64,000 bases of DNA from Rotaria socialis (GCA_905331475.1 CAJNYU010000496.1:186001-250000), one strand, 5' to 3'; positions 13,340 to 24,419 are shown, counted from the first letter of the stretch. Notes: generated from the sequence alone by a model not told the origin. A program made the numbers and translations.

Positions 13340-14501
13340 CAGGAATGCAGCAATTTCTAGTACATGGTACGATAGATAAAACTTTTGCCTAATGTAGGAG
13401 GCAGTCCTCCTCTGATATCGTTCCATATATCAGCCAAGATCTGTTTTCTTCGACCTATGAAAAACTATGATCCAAATTTATTAAAGATGAAAAAGCGTTT
13501 TTGGATTTGACTCCCAATTCTAATTTTCAAGTCGTTTTCCGTCAAATTCTGCCAAATCCGACTTAGTTGCAGACTTGCAATTTGCATTACACAAATTCTA
13601 AGAATTGATTTGAAAAAAGTGTTCAAAGTCGAACAGAAAAATATGAAGAAAGAGATGTTCGATCGATAATTCTCACAACCGGGCACGTCATTTTTAAGTA
13701 GTGAAAAGATCAAATCCCGTCAATTTCTTGAATTTTTTATCCAATTTTGGTTTATGCACGTTTTATTGTCACACTCGGGAGTGCTTACAAAAACAGGGAA
13801 ACATGAAGGGACGGGAGAGATAGGAAGTAACAAGCAACAAAGAGAAAAAACAAAAAAGAAAGGAATAAAAAGGAAAAGAACAAAAGAACAAAAGAGAAGA
13901 ACATGTATAAATTACAGTAAAGCAAATGACATCGGTAACAAGATGGACAGAGAATACAAGTAGTGGNAATCGTTGGTGATGAAGATGTGGTGGTGATAGT
14001 AGTAAAGATAAACAACACCACGTGCGAGAGAAAGAGAGAAAAAAATAATAATATGTGACTGATCACTAGTGTGCGAAAAGATGAATGACTTACACGTTAC
14101 TGATGAGCATCACATTTGTTAAAGTATTTTTTACTTAACATACAGGAATTTTTTATCCAATGTTTACATGTTTTCAGCATTGAGAGTTATGGACTAAGCC
14201 TCTTGTTACTTATTTTTTTTCTGTTCAGTTTTGAACGTTCTTTTCAAATCTATTCTTAGAATTTGTGTAATGCAAATTGCAAGTCTAAAATTGAATTGGA
14301 TTTGACCGAAAACGACTTGAAAATTCAAACTCTGGGTCAAATCCGAAAACGTTTTCTAATCTTTCATAAATCTCGGCTATCGTTTTACATAGAGCAAAAA
14401 AAATGGTCTTGCCTGCTATATGGAATCAGAGGACAACTCCATTCTATATTAGGCAAAACTGTCATCTTTCTTGCAATGTACTAGGAATTGGTGCATCCCT
14501 A
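13340..14501. mobile_element. Non-autonomous hAT-type element with long TIRs and perfect 8-bp target duplication
   Basis: The flanks ATTCCAAC at 13,332-13,339 and 14,502-14,509 are identical 8-mers, the hAT-type target duplication. The ends read CAGGAATGCAGCAATTTC and, in reverse complement on the right, TAGGGATGCACCAATTCC. The similarity continues inward for about 290 bp per arm (13,340-13,640 against 14,215-14,501) with scattered substitutions, for example ATTCTAAGAATTGATTTG against CAAATCTATTCTTAGAAT. The centre contains a polypurine tract at about 13,790-13,915 and one ambiguous base (N) at 13,967. No transposase is encoded, so it would need one supplied in trans. The arms have diverged, so it is not a recent insertion. 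Confidence 0.85.
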
Positions 14502-15644
14502 ATTCCAACATTCAAATCGGTATGTTGGAAAGCTTCGAATTTCCAGTTAGAAAAAATAAACCTTGATTTTCAGCAAGATTTTTCGTAATATAGCGAATCC
14601 CATGGGAGCCCGTGGGATGGTATGGGACGACTTGCATTATCCCACGGGACGAAAATTTCGTTCCGTCCCATCCCATTAGGAGCCCTGGGTGAGATATACG
14701 ATTGTATACAATGAGTTAAGAGTTGCTCTGGTAATAAATGACCAATCTGGTAAGGCATTATTAGACAATGTCAATCCTTTTCGACCGAGTCAGTTAAATA
14801 TCAATAACAATAACGATGTATTTCTCTCTTGCCGATTGATTAATGTGACTGATTTATCGCTAACTGGTATACATCACTTTTTTTATACGAGAGAAGGTAA
14901 AAAACACAAAAGATTAGATGATTGCTAATAGTTTTCTTATAATATGAACTTAAGTTCAAACCATACTGACTATATGAATAGATGCAGCTGTTAACTTCTA
15001 CAAGCTATATTTTATCTTTTCGATAATTAGTAGAACTGTTTACCTCTATTTAAATTTCGTAGAAAGATATTTTCAAGGAAATAAATACTTATGAATACTA
15101 TTTGTGTGACTAAACATCAATTACAATAAATTATATTATTCACCTGTATAATTTCTTATGTTAATACGTACATATGGATGTTATAGAATACTAGATGCAT
15201 AGTTCATTTATTAAGGAAATCAAACTTGAACACATGAAAGCACTTATAACATATGATCATACGAAGTAAGATTATGAGAAGCAAATGTTTGATTTCGATG
15301 GAAGGAGTGAATTTTTCGTTCCTTACTATTGTTACTTCTGGAATTGATTATTATTTGGTTTTGAATCTTGATCTAACGAATGGAATGAACTCATTCATAT
15401 TTTATTTAAGTTTTAATAGTATTCAGACTCGTCTTCGAAAATCTTAGTTTTTCCTTTACACAATTTTGCATGTATGAATTTTGTGTCATAAAGATTTCAT
15501 AACTGATAAAGTTATCTTGTTGAATAATCATAATTTAGATAATGTCATAGTCCAAGCGTTACAAATGCTTTATTTAAAAAAAATTTAATTGCCATAGTTC
15601 CTTATTTATTGATAAGTATAGCTTCAATAATAGAATGTGGTACT
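14502..15644. other. Intergenic with a small GC-rich palindrome
   Basis: No gene supported. At 14,592-14,690 a roughly 95-bp inverted repeat (CCCATGGGAGCCCGTGGGAT at the left; ATCCCATTAGGAGCCCTGGG at the right) looks like a tiny MITE. The frames at 14,689-14,928 and 15,253-15,447 show no family motif. Confidence 0.5.
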
Positions 15645-17299
15645 CAGGGATGCAGAATCTGCCGAAAAAAATACAAAATTTCCCCACACGGAACTTTTCT
15701 TTTTGGGAAATTTCCCCCACTATAAAATTGAATAATAAAGCAAGGAATTCTCGTTTAAGATGTAGGTATATCCTTAAAAAAATTGTCAATAGTCTATGAT
15801 TTGTTCTTTCATAATTCTTGCCATTGATGTTCTAAGTTTCTCAAAAACCTACCGACTGTCTAAATATAACAGAAGCAGCTTATATACTTCATGTAAAGAT
15901 TACAGAAAAAAATTGAATTTATCTAAATGTACCAACAGGTGCTTCATATAACTCTTGTAGATTTAGCGTATCAACAAATCTAACGCCACCTAAACTGCTT
16001 CGAATAAAAAACAAAACAACTCTATAAACAGTCAATCTAGCTTTTTCATTCTTTTTAAGAAAATCTTCAATGTTTGTTGTCTTTCATTTTGTTCTTCTGC
16101 ACATCATGTATACAGTACGTGATTTGTTTGAAAAGTTTAATTCCACATTAGCTTTTAAACTTTGAAATCGGGGTGATAGAAGTTCATTTACTTTCTGTTT
16201 AATATGTTGAAAAATCTCACATGAAATTTTATGACACTTAATAAATGTTTTGGTGGTTTTCTTTTCCAGATAGAACAAGGCATAATCGTGATTGTCTCTA
16301 AATTATTATTGATTTTTAAACCTCTCAGTATCAAGAAATCATCTCAGTATTTGATAGAATCCAGTCATTATCACATCACCCACTTGTGCATATGATGATG
16401 ATTCTCTGTTGTTTTTTTCTACGTTAATATTGAAGGTGAAGTGGCAGTGCTGATTGATGGGTTTTGTTAAGCCAGGAGATTATAGAATGACATTTTCTTG
16501 CTGTTATTTTTCAAATTTATTCGCATCCTCATAATCATCACTGGTAATTGTTCTGCTACTTTCAGTTGTTTCTTTATCACAATGATATCTGGTTAAGTTA
16601 TTTTTAGGAATCGTTAATTTAAATATTTCCTTACGGTGTTTTTTTTCTAATGTACGTTTACGTTATCTTTTCGTCCCACTCATCCACAATAAAAACATGA
16701 TACCTGCTATTTACTAGAATACATTTCTATTATTCAGACATGCTAAATATTCTAAAAACTAAGAGGAAGCGAAACAAAAATGAGTGAAAAGAAAAGATTT
16801 GCGAGTGACAAGGATCATATTATGCGTCATCTGTTCTATGATTGTAGATTAGTCATCATAGCGCTTGTATATGTATAGGAGTACACAATTACAACGATAT
16901 GTAGCTATAGAGAAAAGACAACAACTAGTGGCATTCGGTTAGGGAAAAACAAAACGAAAAGAGGAGAAAACAAATAGCCGTTTTTGCATCATAGTTACGC
17001 CCAAGAAAGAGCGAAAGATAAACAGTAGTGCGACGCATCATCAGCGTCAAACAAAGAAGAATATACTGAAACCGTGAGTAAGAAATGGATGATTCTTTCA
17101 AAATTTACATAAAATAAAAGAAGAAAGATGCATGATATGATCGATGCACATATAAATAAAACAAGATTCGTTTGGAAAAATACTTGCCCCTGCACGCTTA
17201 GAAGAGAAAATATTTTTCCAAAAATTTCCCCTGATGCTTAGGTTTGTAAAATTTTCCCCACACGGCTGTACGCGCACACGGGTAAATTCTGCACCTCTG
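15645..17299. mobile_element. Candidate hAT-like element with decayed coding remnant
   Basis: The left end CAGGGATGCAGAATCTGCC (15,645) pairs with the right end, which in reverse complement reads CAGAGGTGCAGAATTTACC (to 17,299). AGGGATGCA is also the terminus of the element at 14.5 kb, suggesting the same superfamily. Subterminal TTCCCCACACGG occurs near both ends. On the minus strand, broken coding-like stretches occur at about 15,920-16,080 and 16,540-16,650, separated by stops; they could be a dead transposase but show no diagnostic motif. The 8-bp flanks (GTGGTACT and GTTAGACG) do not match, so the boundaries are uncertain. Confidence 0.45.
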
Positions 17300-17529
17300 G
17301 TTAGACGACACTAAAATGTCACTGCCACTACTTTTGGATACCCCTAGGTAACTTACTGATTTATTTCTAATTTAACAGTTTAAAAGACAAACTTATAAGA
17401 AAAACCTATACAAAGATAACCTATAAATCGTTGTTAGCTCTAAGATATAAGGAATGAAAGAGAGATATATAAAGAGCGAAATAGACAAGCAATGTCACTG
17501 ATGTTATGTGACAGAACGAAGCAAAATAT

Positions 17530-17600
17530 GACCTTCATGGGGGTCGAACCCATACCTTCTGCTGTCCGGGCAGATGTCCTACCAGTTAGACTAGAAGAAC
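17530..17600 (-). tRNA. tRNA-like gene with C33 and GGA at the anticodon position
   Basis: A full cloverleaf can be drawn on the minus strand: 7-bp acceptor with one U-U mismatch at pair 2-71 and one G-U, D-stem GTCT/GGAC, 5-bp anticodon stem TCTGC/GCAGA, 7-nt loop CCGGACA, short variable loop, and T-stem ATGGG/CCCAT with TTCGACC. The A box (TAGTCTAACTGG) and B box (GGTTCGACCCC) fit consensus, and a T4 run lies a few nt downstream. Oddities: C instead of the near-universal U33, and GGA would mean Ser although there is no long variable arm. It is either a pseudogene, a tRNA-derived repeat, or a noncanonical tRNA. Confidence 0.55.
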
Positions 17601-17614
17601 GTATTAATCTTCGT

Positions 17615-17646
17615 TTAGCGTTAGTGACGGATCACACTAACGCTAA
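17615..17646. repeat. 12-bp perfect hairpin beside the tRNA-like gene
   Basis: TTAGCGTTAGTG at 17,615-17,626 and its exact complement CACTAACGCTAA at 17,635-17,646 enclose an 8-nt loop. It sits just 5' of the tRNA-like gene. Confidence 0.8.
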
Positions 17647-17814
17647 CAATCGTGATCAATATTTAGGCTCTCATAGTCACAAGTGAACTAAAGTTTAACA
17701 TTTAGACAAATAAAAATAGACTAAAAACTATCGCACATATTCCTTATTGACTTATCGATTCACAAGTCACGCGTACGAATTGCTCCCCAGGTCGAGCATT
17801 ACAGTGATCTGATA

Positions 17815-17955
17815 CGATCGTAAACGGCCGTATACGGCAACGTATACTACCGTTTTATAACGTTTCCGACTGTAAATCGCCGTAATTCTACGTTTTGGCA
17901 TGCACCGTATTTCGCCGTGTCGTAAACAGTTACTGACGGCCGTAATGTGGTCGAA
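17815..17955. repeat. CG-rich patch with recurring CCGTA/TACGG words
   Basis: CGTA/TACG, CCGTA and CGGCCGTA recur many times within ~140 bp in both orientations (for example GGCCGTATACGG). CpG density is far above the surroundings, so this is probably a repeat fragment. No inverted termini or ORF could be fixed. Confidence 0.45.
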
Positions 17956-18219
17956 TATTTAGTTGCACACCTTTTGTTGTAATCATCATTAACTAAATTT
18001 TCTAGTTGAATAACATCATATTTTTGAAAGCTACTATAATCAGTAACAAATAATCTGATCGAATAATTCCTAGTCATTCTGATAGTGCTTTACAAGGATT
18101 AATTATTTTATTTAGATCTGCAGTCTTATTTACATCGTCTTTTTTAAATTGATTTGATGTGATCTAAATTCTAAAAGAGTATTGGCGGAGACATATGAAG
18201 TATTGATTGTTGCCACAGC

Positions 18220-18295
18220 GTCATATACATCTAGCGTACTGATTTTAATCTCCATGAGTCATATACATCTAGCGTACTGATTTTAATCTCCATGA
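18220..18295. repeat. Perfect tandem duplication, 2 x 38 bp
   Basis: The 38-bp unit starting GTCATATACATCTAGCG and ending TCTCCATGA occurs at 18,220-18,257 and again without change at 18,258-18,295. Identity indicates a recent duplication or an assembly artefact. Confidence 0.9.
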
Positions 18296-20379
18296 GTCAA
18301 AATAGTCGAAATATTAAAATATACTAAAGAAAGACGAAAGAAAGATGTTTCTAGTATAGTAACATTCTATAGTTTTAAACATGATTATAGCATTTTAGAA
18401 GAAAACTAAGTTGTTAATAAGAAAGATCGATTTCTTGATTTATGATGGGCACTGATAAGAATAAGAAAGCGTACAGATACCTATGAGACAAAAGGTTTTC
18501 TATCAACCATGATGATTAAAATTCGTATGATCAGTAATCAATTGAATCTAAGTCAATATGTCATAAAAATTGTATTGATTTCTAGAGTAAAACATGAAAT
18601 CAATCACGCGAAACTACTAATTTTTATCGGAAGAAGAAAATACACATAGATTTATAAAATTTATTACAAATATTTACGTAATCATAAATTTTTACAACGT
18701 AGAAGATAACATATGTTCCATAATGAACAGATTTGGTATTTGACTTATTTCTCTCCGATATTTGAACATAACGAGATCAGCTTCTTTTCGATAGATTGAC
18801 CTTTCCGTTTTTTACGTAGCCGTCAACTAACAGAAGTAGTATAAGTTATTGTTTCACACCTAGTGAAATTTTAATACATTTAAAATGTGTCACTTTTTAC
18901 ACTTTTGTTACAATTGTCATTTTCAAGAAATTTTATCAGTTCGACAATAATTAGAATGAAGCCTTCACGATTATCGTAGAGTTCATTATTTTCAAAAGAA
19001 AAATCAAATATCATTATAAATGAATAACATAGATATTGCTACAACTGTTTTGAAAATTTGTGTGTAAAATCTTTCTTGATTAGACTTTTGAAGTCATAGA
19101 TGAGAACCTTGTCTTTTTGTTTTGAAAAAAAAAACAAACGCATCATTCCTTCTTGTGGATTTGAGAGATTAAAATAATGTCGCACAAGTTGTGCGAATAG
19201 TCATTTCCTCAGTTAATTAACTGTTCGATTCATTACATTTATTGTCAGATTGATCAAAGTATTCGTAAATTAGAATGTAGAGAGATTGGTTTTTCTAAAG
19301 TGATGCGTTCTAAATCAATCTTTTTAATTGAGCCTAAACAAATACCTATGCGCAGATTTACAAAGAATTGAATGAAGTATGAACAAAAGAAAAACAAAGT
19401 ATTACTTCACTCTATACTAATTTCTAAAAACAAGATTTTAATATTTTATGATGCATCAACATGCACACATAACATGTTCTTAAATGTGCCGAGACTTTTA
19501 ACAACACGATATTAACTGAAAATAAATAGTGCGAGAATTCATTTAGATCTTTACTACAGAACAGAACGAACCAGCTCACAATAATTATAATAACATTAAT
19601 ACAAGATTTTCAGAGCGCTAACCCACCTGCATAACTCTCTCGTTCTCTTTCATCGTAAAATCTAATTTCTTTCTGTAAAAATTTCAGAACTCAGAATAAA
19701 CAAATTCTAAAAGAACTTTATAGAGAAGAAGGGCACCAAGTTCCAGAAAAGGGTTTTTGTTTCGACACCTATTGTTACACTCAAGGGTGAACTGCAGGTT
19801 TGGAACCTCCCACACCTCAGAGATTTTTCATCATGGAATTTGGATTCTTTTTCACAAGTTTATTGTGTATTTCATGAAAAATTAATTTTTAACACTTGGA
19901 ATCCCTCTGAAGGGTCGAAAAAACTTGTTTTATTCTGGTTTTAATATAGATAGTTATATTTCCATATAACTAAGCTTTCTGATTACAAGTATTTTCTCAT
20001 TTTTGAAATTCATCTAATAATAAGAAAAATATGAAGCACTCTTGGAGCTTTAAAAAAACCAGTTACTGACCTAAAGATCCATGAATATTCGATTTGTACT
20101 GTTTGAAAATAGGTCTGTTCGATGCAGAATTTTTTTTTTCTATCAGAATATATAAGAACGACTTAGATATTGAATCTTTTTTTCTCTCGATAAATTTCAA
20201 ATACCACCCCGACCGGGTCATACAGTTACAAGTACTGCTTTTCTCAGTCGTATGAAATGTAGTTTTTCGAGGTATACCAGTTAGATTTTCTTACCGGATA
20301 CGTAATTGAATGTACTCTTTCTAATAAAACTGTTTTCAACTTAAAACTCGATGGAATTTGAAGTGTTTTCGCGCCAATA
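18296..20379. other. Gene-poor interval
   Basis: About 2 kb of AT-rich DNA without a supportable exon on either strand, no RNA gene and no clear inverted-repeat element. Confidence 0.5.
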
Positions 20380-21314
20380 CTAGTGTTGGAATCATATTTC
20401 TGCCATTGCTTGGCTGATACTTGATAGTTTCAAACAGAATAATTCCTATGCTACTGAATATAAATATTATATTTGTTTTAAGCACAAAATCTGAGTGGAT
20501 ATAATTATTTCTATAAGTTTTGTTTTCGATCAGCCGTTTTACTCTGGTCTCCTTCAGGATCATTTGAAAACAAAATATTTTATTCAAAACAGCTATTTGA
20601 TTGATTATTAATTAGTCTATTTTATCTCAAACATCATTCCCAAAGTTTGGAAACTTCTAGCATTGTCTACATGGCTTTTAGAGTAAGCTTATTTTTTCGT
20701 TTATCCATGACGGGGGCCAGGGGTGAAAATCTGACCGAAAACAAAAGTTATAGAAATAATTAAATCAAATTAGATTTTGTGCTTAAAACAAATATAATAC
20801 TTAAATTCAGTCTAATGGGAATTAATCTGTTTGAAACTATCGAATATCAGTCGCATGTAGAGGTGTCAGCCGTACGGCTGAGCCGCCGCAGCAGCCAATT
20901 TTTCAATAATATCAGCCGCCGCAGCCACCAAATTAGTAGTAATTTTAAGAATTTTGGGGGAGCCGCCGCTGCGAAAAAACAAGTTTAGCCGTTGCGCCGC
21001 TGCAAGAGATAAAAAATTTTGATAGCGTTATTTTTCGCCGCTGACATCAATACATATGCGATCGAATCGAACATTTTTCTTTTAATTTTCGTCAGTGAAT
21101 TTTTAACTGAGCCGTCGCTGCCACATAAGGACTTACAAATATCAGCCGACGCCGCCGCTGTGAAAAAAATTTTAAGAATTTGTAGCAGCCGCCGCTGAAG
21201 ACATTACTCATTCAAATAACGAGTCACTGGAATTCTTCAAAAATTGAAAACTGTTGCCCGCCGTCGCCGTTCAACCCTTCGGCTGACACCTCTAAATATG
21301 ACCTTAACAACTAG
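20380..21314. repeat. Inverted repeat whose right arm is interrupted by a GC-rich element
   Basis: The left arm 20,380-20,533 is the reverse complement of 20,731-20,857 (shared words GATTTTGTGCTTAAAACAAA and CTGTTTGAAACTATC). The match then stops and resumes at 21,295-21,314 (AAATATGA...AACACTAG on the left arm against AAATATGA...AACAACTAG). The gap is exactly the element at 20,858-21,294, so that element inserted after the inverted repeat formed. The spacer 20,534-20,730 shows no gene. Confidence 0.7.
20858..21294. mobile_element. 437-bp GC-rich MITE with TAGAGGTGTCAGCCG termini
   Basis: The left end TAGAGGTGTCAGCCG is matched exactly in reverse complement at the right end (CGGCTGACACCTCTA). 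The interior is dominated by GCCGCCGC/CAGCCG words in both orientations, in contrast to the AT-rich flanks. There is no ORF with a recognisable family. The terminus resembles hAT MITEs, but no matching 8-bp flank is visible. Its insertion into a pre-existing inverted repeat gives independent support for the boundaries. Confidence 0.75.
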
Positions 21315-21385
21315 GTGATCATTAGATTAATTCTTTGCCTTCGAACTTTCTTAAAAGAAAAACTCGTAGTTTAATTTTTTTTAAA

Positions 21386-23380
21386 CTAACCATTTGATGA
21401 TAAATAGATGTACGCTTGTTGGTCCACAACAACATGACGATCGAGTAAAATTGTCGATATTTTATCAATAGATTCATCTTCTGAAATCAATAAACGATTA
21501 CATGGTAAACATTGATAGACTTTTAAAAGAAATTCAAATGTTTGTTCATCTAATGCATCAATAACATTTATGTTTGCTTGATGTAATTCAAATAGAAATG
21601 TTTCATTAATGCATGATAATGAAATAATGAGGTTAACGTTAATTAAATACTTTTTAACAAATTGCCGATAAACTAATGTGTCATATGAAAAAAATTCTTG
21701 GTTATGATCAACTATTGTGAACAATGAAGATTTATCAAATTCTGATGATTGTATATTTAAAAATAAAATCGTTAATTGACTATTTGAAATAAAAGATGGG
21801 AGTAACTTATGAGAATTATGAATCGGTAAAAGAATACCATCAATTAAACGCGATTGTTTTATCGATGAGCCAATTGTAACAAATGATAGTTGTTGATTAT
21901 AAATAAGATAATCATCAATTCGATCGAGATTATCTGAAGAAAAAACAAAACATAATTCCTATCGAAATTCAAGTGTAAAAAGTCATGTCATTGTGGGTAT
22001 TTTATTTTATTTATCTTTGAATTGAATATTTGCTCAATTTTCCAAAAGCTCAATAAGAAAAAAGTTCATATGTGAAAACGAGATTTAATGGATATATATG
22101 CATGAGTCGTATATGAATATCTATGTCAGAAATGGGCAAGTCAAATCATTTTTGACTTGACTTGACATTTTTTTTGAAGTTAAGATGACTTGACTTGACT
22201 TGTGACTTGATGCATATAAAAAAAGTCAAGTCAAGTCTAAAAATGTATATATATGAAGGTATTTTATTCACTTCAATTTCTATTTTCTAACTTAAAATTT
22301 AATGAAAAATAGAAATGAAGATGAGGACATATGCTCAGATATTGAAATTGCGTGAAATAAGATAATGCTGTTAAAATATGTGGAAGTTTTTTTCTCAATT
22401 TCTATTGAGCGTTTCATTTCCCAACAATTTGTTTCACGAAAATACATTGTTTCCTTTGTTTTTATAAAAATTTAATTGATTCATAAGTTAGAAAACTATA
22501 ATATGGGCCAAGGAAACAATGCTGTCGGTAATTTGCTTTTAATTTAAGAAAACTTAATGAAAACCTGGTTGAATTCCAACTTGGCTTGAAAATTTTCTGA
22601 AGTTAAGATGACTTGACTTGAGTGGAGCCAAAAAATCTCTGACTTGCCCATCTCTGATCTGTGTTACGGAAACATCAAATGTTGTTAAGACATCTATCGC
22701 AAACTGTGATGGGGCGTTACTAAGAAATTTATGATTAACTACTTCTAATATGTTTATGTCATTTCCGTAATAATGCTTGTGATATTCTGTTGGAAGTGCA
22801 TGCAATATTCTAGTTTATATACTTCAATCCTCTTCATGAGTCACGCTCAGAAAAAAATATAAATATGCTCACGTTTGACTAAACGGCAAAGAAGATGATG
22901 ATAAAAGTTTTGCCGATCAAAAATTAACCTAGGCAACGTATCAAGAATATGGTCAATTAATAATTCAATATTAATGTCTGCTTTTTTTTCAAGAATATTT
23001 CTCTTTGTTATTGGATATTCAATAGAAGTTAATTTTTTGTATATATTTGATAACAATAAACGTCGTTCACAGATGTTCATCTCCATAAGAGTTTGATCCA
23101 TACATAGAGTATGTATAAAAAATGCTAATGTTTTTACATTTGTACCTAATTGTTCTTCAAATGAAACAAAATGATTGACAAGAAGTTGTGTAATACCAGC
23201 TGAAGTATGGATATTAGTTAGAGATCGATGAGCACGAACTAGATCTGCACCGAATATTAGTTGAGCAAAATGGCCATCGGTACTACAATGAAGGGCGTAA
23301 CGTTGGATACATTTTGTAAATAGATGGCATATGTTGTTCAAACTAGATTTGACTTGATCGGGAAATGAAGAAGTTGGCAT
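21386..23380 (-). CDS. MKKS/BBS-type chaperonin-like protein, apparently C-terminally truncated
   Basis: Exon 1 runs 23,380-22,873 and is followed at 21,933-21,386 by a second exon; joining them is phase-correct and gives about 351 aa. Exon 1 resembles the equatorial part of CCT-like proteins of the MKKS/BBS6 group (TSAGITQLLVNHF... helices). Exon 2 carries the intermediate/apical pattern: FVTIGSSIKQSRLIDGILLP, then VDHNQEFFSYDTLVYRQF and KKYLINVNLIISL. Known MKKS proteins run about 570 aa and assemble the BBSome with BBS10 and BBS12. Here the frame stops at TAG (21,386), or a donor G|GTTAGT at 21,391 leads to an exon I cannot find; the inverted repeat and MITE begin just beyond. The intron holds a hAT-like MITE. 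BBS10 or BBS12 identity is possible. Confidence 0.6.
22127..22656. mobile_element. hAT-like MITE in the chaperonin intron
   Basis: The left end is CAGAAATGGGCAAGTCA; the right end in reverse complement is CAGAGATGGGCAAGTCA. Flanking 8-mers ATCTATGT (22,119-22,126) and ATCTGTGT (22,657-22,664) agree at 7 of 8 positions. Subterminal arms are full of GACTTGACTTGA words in opposite orientations. No ORF. It lies inside the ~0.9-kb intron of the chaperonin-like gene. Confidence 0.8.
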
Positions 23381-23620
23381 GATTAACTAAATGAAATGAT
23401 TGTATTTTATTAATATTAATTCTCAAAATTATAGATTTTACTGCACAATTGTATTTCACCTTTTTGATTAAAAAGAAGAAGATCATACCAAGATTCAGAA
23501 AAAAAAGTATATATATATGCAAGGAAATTCTTTCAAATCACATGTTGGGTATGAAATAACCTATGAGGAAACCATCGCAACTGATAAATAGCGAGACTAG
23601 CAGAAACATTGAAATTTTAC

Positions 23621-23861
23621 ATATCCCAGGTCGAACAGTCCGGCCTGGAAACGGCCGGTTTCGGGTAGTTTCGTTGATTTTGTGGAAGCAGTATTCCGGT
23701 TGGAAAATTTTCCGGTGATTTCCGATCAATTCCTGCCGTTTTCTTTGATGGGAATACTGCTTCTACGTTCCAGCGATTTCCTGCAGGATATGGTGACTTT
23801 CTCGCATATTTTCTGGAGTATCCTACGGAATCCGGTGACCGGAATGTTCGACCTGGGATAT
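23621..23861. mobile_element. 241-bp inverted-repeat element, perfect 17-bp termini
   Basis: ATATCCCAGGTCGAACA at the left is exactly reverse-complemented at the right (TGTTCGACCTGGGATAT). A second internal pair, AAGCAGTATTCC against GGAATACTGCTT, lies about 30 bp around the centre. It is GC-richer than the flanks and rich in CCGG/TTCCGG words. The outer ATAT may be partly target duplication. No ORF. Confidence 0.75.
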
Positions 23862-24068
23862 ACTGGAATATCTAAAAACCAAAATCTTCACATTGAATGC
23901 TCACTATAGTGAAAAGCTCATATGCATTGTAGAATATCCTAAGTTTCAGATAAAACCATGGATTCACTTTAAAAACACCTATTTTTCGTTTCGAGTAAGC
24001 ACCAAAGTAAAATAAATTTTTTTCGAAGCTCTATCTCTCAATAGTATGAAAGTTTTCATGATAGACTA

Positions 24069-24419
24069 CCCTAGTCGAACTTCTTTTATTCATGCGCTTG
24101 CCAAGACTTGAGCTCAAGATGTGCCCATAGTGCATGACTTTCTTGCTCGAGACAAGCGTTTGAATGTTTGCATGAGTTACAAAAAAAATGCAGCTATACA
24201 TTTTTATTACAAGTTGAGTTATTTTGAACGTAAAATTGAAAAAGTTCTTTAATAACAGAAACGTTTAGATAAAAATTCAAGCGCATGAGCAAGAAGTTTA
24301 AGAACTTGAACTCATCGAAAGGCTTCATGTCTTGCTTCAAGATGTGTCCATAGTTCTTGACTTTCTTGATCAAGAAAATCAAGAATTGCATGCGCTTGCA
24401 AAACAAAGTTTGACTAGGG
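24069..24419. mobile_element. 351-bp MITE with CCCTAGTC termini and TA flanks
   Basis: The left end CCCTAGTCGAACTT pairs with the right end AAGTTTGACTAGGG, and TA flanks both sides (24,067-24,068 and 24,420-24,421). Inner arms share GCATGCGCTTGC-type words and the phrase CTTCAAGATGTG/CTCAAGATGTG. This fits a Tc1/mariner-type MITE; there is no coding capacity. Confidence 0.75.

Noticed and set aside
13754-13963. Lys/Arg-rich ORF
   Set aside because: Translation of the polypurine tract inside the hAT-type element.
20336-20587. Minus-strand ORF and its mirror at 20,779-20,988
   Set aside because: Both are translations of inverted-repeat arms; the second runs into the MITE.
22721-22810. Possible extra chaperonin exon(s) between 22,873 and 21,933
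   Set aside because: Only a 24-nt piece (22,744-22,721) would keep phase; direct joining of the two main exons is simpler and matches family spacing better.
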